In this document: positions 61,687 to 64,000 of the stretch, one piece after another
Position numbering within the stretch: the first letter of the stretch is position 1
How the letters are laid out: each line of letters begins with the position of its first letter
Source of the DNA: Micropterus salmoides
Taxonomy: Eukaryota; Chordata; Actinopteri; Centrarchiformes; Centrarchidae
Reading direction: 5' to 3'
DNA length: 64,000 nt
Assembly: GCF_014851395.1 (NCBI RefSeq)
Contig: NW_024040152.1
Span: 19,954,308-20,018,307 of the forward strand
Notes under the pieces: generated by a model
Told to the model about the DNA's origin: nothing
Databases searched by the model: none
What the model saw: the letters and a program-made list of their open reading frames with translations, nothing else
Translations under genes and position numbers: made by a program

Positions 61687-62573
61687 TAGTGCTGGGCAAC
61701 GATTAAAGTTTTTAATTGCGATTAATTGCATGATTTTCTTGCAATTAATCGCATTGATACATGTAAAATTGAATAATGAATTCTAAAGTAGTGTATTGTG
61801 CAATTTTAATTTAAATGTACTGCTATATACACAAAAGTGTAATAACATGTGATTTGCAAACACTTTAAACAAATAAGGTGCTTTTTACCAGCAGTATTCC
61901 CTTTACACAGTAGCAATAAAATATTTCTTGTAAATCTCAACTTAAACATTAATGTAATCAAATCAAATACTAAACCAAAGCTATCTATCTAGCTTGTTAA
62001 AATAAGTTACTATCAGAGTCCAATTTTCTTGTTTGTTTGTTTTCTGAACAGGTATCAGCATCAGGTATCTTTTATCAGGGAATAGCAGAAACAGTCTGTG
62101 GGGTTGGGAAGATGTCTACAAAACTACATTGAAACGTCGGTGATGGATGATGGCATGGGGGTGGTGGTGTTGCGGGGTCGGTGCGTTTGTTCACTCGCAT
62201 AGACTTCACTCGGTTAAAAACTTTAAATTACGTGACAGGTCGCGGTGGATATTTTACAAGCTTAGACCAGGTAACGTTAAAGCAACATTGAACATGGTGC
62301 AGATGTTGGTTTCGGCTGTTTGAGTTGTTTGATAGGCTGCGTCATTAACAAGCAAGCGGCTCACTTGCTGCCATGATAACGGATCGTGGGTGGAAAAATA
62401 TGGAAAAAAGATGACAGTGTAGTCTGCCAAAGCCTCCCTCTGCTGCTTTGGGTGGGTGATTTGCAGGCTGATCAACATCCCGCCCCTCCACACCCATGGT
62501 TTGACTGTGTATTCAGAGCCAGTGAGGAAGGGACTTTCAAACTAATAATAAAATAAAAACTGCATTAACCCTA
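61687..62573. mobile_element. hAT-like non-autonomous element, copy 2
   Basis: Similar to 32226-33500. It begins TAGTGCTGGGCAACG and ends GCATTAACCCTA, flanked on both sides by ATTATAAT (61679-61686 and 62574-62581), an 8-bp target duplication as hAT elements make. The flanks (GGGCCGCTGTCCGTGC at the left, CAACGGCCCAAAGGTGCG at the right) look like halves of another repeat, so the insertion is nested. Confidence 0.7.
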
Positions 62574-62659
62574 ATTATAATCTATGTCTCAACGGCCCAA
62601 AGGTGCGTGGGACATTTGCCCAGTATGCCTGATTACCAGCCCACCCCTGACTGTACCCT

Positions 62660-63760
62660 AGGTACCCATCTCTTAAATTCTTGTGTTCAGTTTTTGTTTT
62701 AAAAAACTTAAGATATTTTAACAACCAACAGTCTTAATGTCCATTTGACTGTCCATTTAACTTTTTGTGACCAAGTCTAATTCTTCTAAGCAGATTGTTC
62801 TCTCCTGCTCTTCCCCAGTGACTGTACTTCCCCCATCTTCTATAAATGTCTTCCTTTATTATCATTATGCCATAGACTGCCACTGCATCTTAATTCTGTT
62901 CCATGCATAAGCTTTGATCTCTAGTTGGCTTACTGCCACCTCTACCCTATTTACTTTCAACCCATTTTTAGCTAAAGTGTTCTTGTTCCCTTGGATGCCT
63001 GTGTGTGCTGGGACCCATAAAAACTGAAGGTCCAGTCTACTTAATCTATATAAAAATTTAAAACATAATGCCCTCACTACATTTTGATGTAGTATTCTTG
63101 AGACTAGCCAGAGCTGTACTTGAGTCTGAACACATAAGCATTCTCATTGGTTTGACTTCCTCTATCCACTGTAATGCAAACAAGATTGCCATCATTTCTG
63201 CTGCATACACCTATAAATGATCGCTTAATCTTTTAGACACTTTCATTTTAAATTCTGTAATATAAAAAGTACAGCTTAATTGTCCATTATCTGGATTTTA
63301 CAGCCATCTGTAAATAAATGTACATAATACCCATATCTCTCATGCAGCATAGTGTTCACATACACTGTCAACACATTCTTACTTGAATGTACTTGTTTCA
63401 GTAAAGAAAAATCATCTATAGGCTGAGGAAGTTACCGTGGTAGAACAGCTGGCATTAAGCAGTTGGACTTGTAATCCAATCATTGAATAATTTCTTTGTT
63501 ATATCTGATGATTACATTGCAAGATACTCGTCAATTTTGCTGCTTTCCCAACATTCATTCATATCCCTTTTTGTAGGATGTGAATCCTTTTGAGTTTGTA
63601 AATTTGCTAAATAATTGGCCCTCAACTGTTTTCTTCTTAGTATCAGTAGCATTTCTCCAACTTCCACCTGAAGTGCTGATGTAGGTGTTGACGTGACTGC
63701 TCCACAACATAACGGGCAAAGGGAGTGACATGAGCTTTGAAAAATGTCACGGTCAGAGCC
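62660..63760 (-). mobile_element. I-type LINE remnant (RNase H domain)
   Basis: Minus-strand fragments read ALQVEVGEMLLILRRKQLRA and KDSHPTKRDMNECWE near 63680-63560, then HLFTDG (first RNase H acidic residue), VYAAEMMAILFALQW, MCSDSSTAL (catalytic Asp region) and FLWVPAHTGIQGN (RNase H His region) between about 63330 and 62970. An RNase H domain after the polymerase marks the I/Nimb group. Frames are broken; dead. Confidence 0.75.
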
Positions 63761-63764
63761 AATC

Positions 63765-64000
63765 TTAGGCAGAGGAGCGGCGGGTCTTCATGGAATACAG
63801 GTGGAAAAATAGATACTTTTATAGAAACGATAAAGGGGAGGACCTGAGTAAAACTTAAACGAGGATATTAAACACCCACAATATCAAGGTCTGCTCACAC
63901 CAACCAACGACTTTTATTTATTGTTACCTCATGAAGCACAGTCCGGGATTTATTTTCCCGCACCTGGCAAACACACTGTGTTAACACATTGACAAGATTA
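63765..64000. other. Non-coding interval at the window end
   Basis: No supported feature. Confidence 0.4.

Overview
The window is genomic DNA of a ray-finned fish, most likely a percomorph teleost. The evidence is short intron-rich immune-type genes embedded in a typical fish repeat mix: Rex1/L2-, Tx1/L1-, R4/Dong- and I-type LINE remnants, a Penelope element with a GIY-YIG domain, Tc1/mariner, hAT-like and Harbinger-like DNA elements, tRNA-type SINEs and MITEs. The species assignment is inference. No bacterial-style operons, RNA genes or CRISPR arrays are present.

Layout. 0-18 kb is dominated by decayed transposons: a Ty3/Gypsy end, four LINE remnants and MITEs. A possible unrecognised minus-strand gene has candidate exons at about 9.93-10.0, 9.06-9.15, 8.44-8.53 and 5.7-5.8 kb. 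18.3-34.5 kb holds two near-identical minus-strand Siglec-like genes (called A and B here) on a segmental duplication; the B copy has been expanded by SINE, MITE, Harbinger-like and hAT-like insertions. 34.5-46.4 kb is again transposon-rich (LINE, Tc1, a 250-bp-arm inverted repeat, microsatellites). 46.4-49.9 kb holds a plus-strand Siglec-like gene (C) with a complete 12-exon coding model of 390 residues. 50.6-59.6 kb holds a much larger plus-strand gene (D) with eight Ig domains (V-C2-C2, V-C2-C2, V-C2), a membrane helix and a tail built from tiny exons, interrupted in one intron by a Penelope element. 60-64 kb is non-coding plus a hAT-like element and an I-type LINE RNase H remnant.

How the genes relate. 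A, B and C are cell-surface receptors with signal peptide, one V-set and one C2-set Ig domain with the Siglec cysteine pattern, a membrane helix without charged residues and a cytoplasmic tail. All three keep the F-strand arginine and N-terminal tryptophan that bind sialic acid in Siglecs. D looks like a MAG/CD22-type relative, but all three of its V domains have lost that arginine. The pairs face away from a repeat-filled centre (A and B leftward, C and D rightward). The most unusual feature is the tail: C and D share repeated phase-2 27-nt microexons coding a nine-residue S-x-W-x-R-hydrophobic-S-R motif, alternating in D with exons that carry PPRPEK, an SH3-ligand-like motif. All exon models come from reading splice signals and reading frame by eye; no transcript or database evidence was available.
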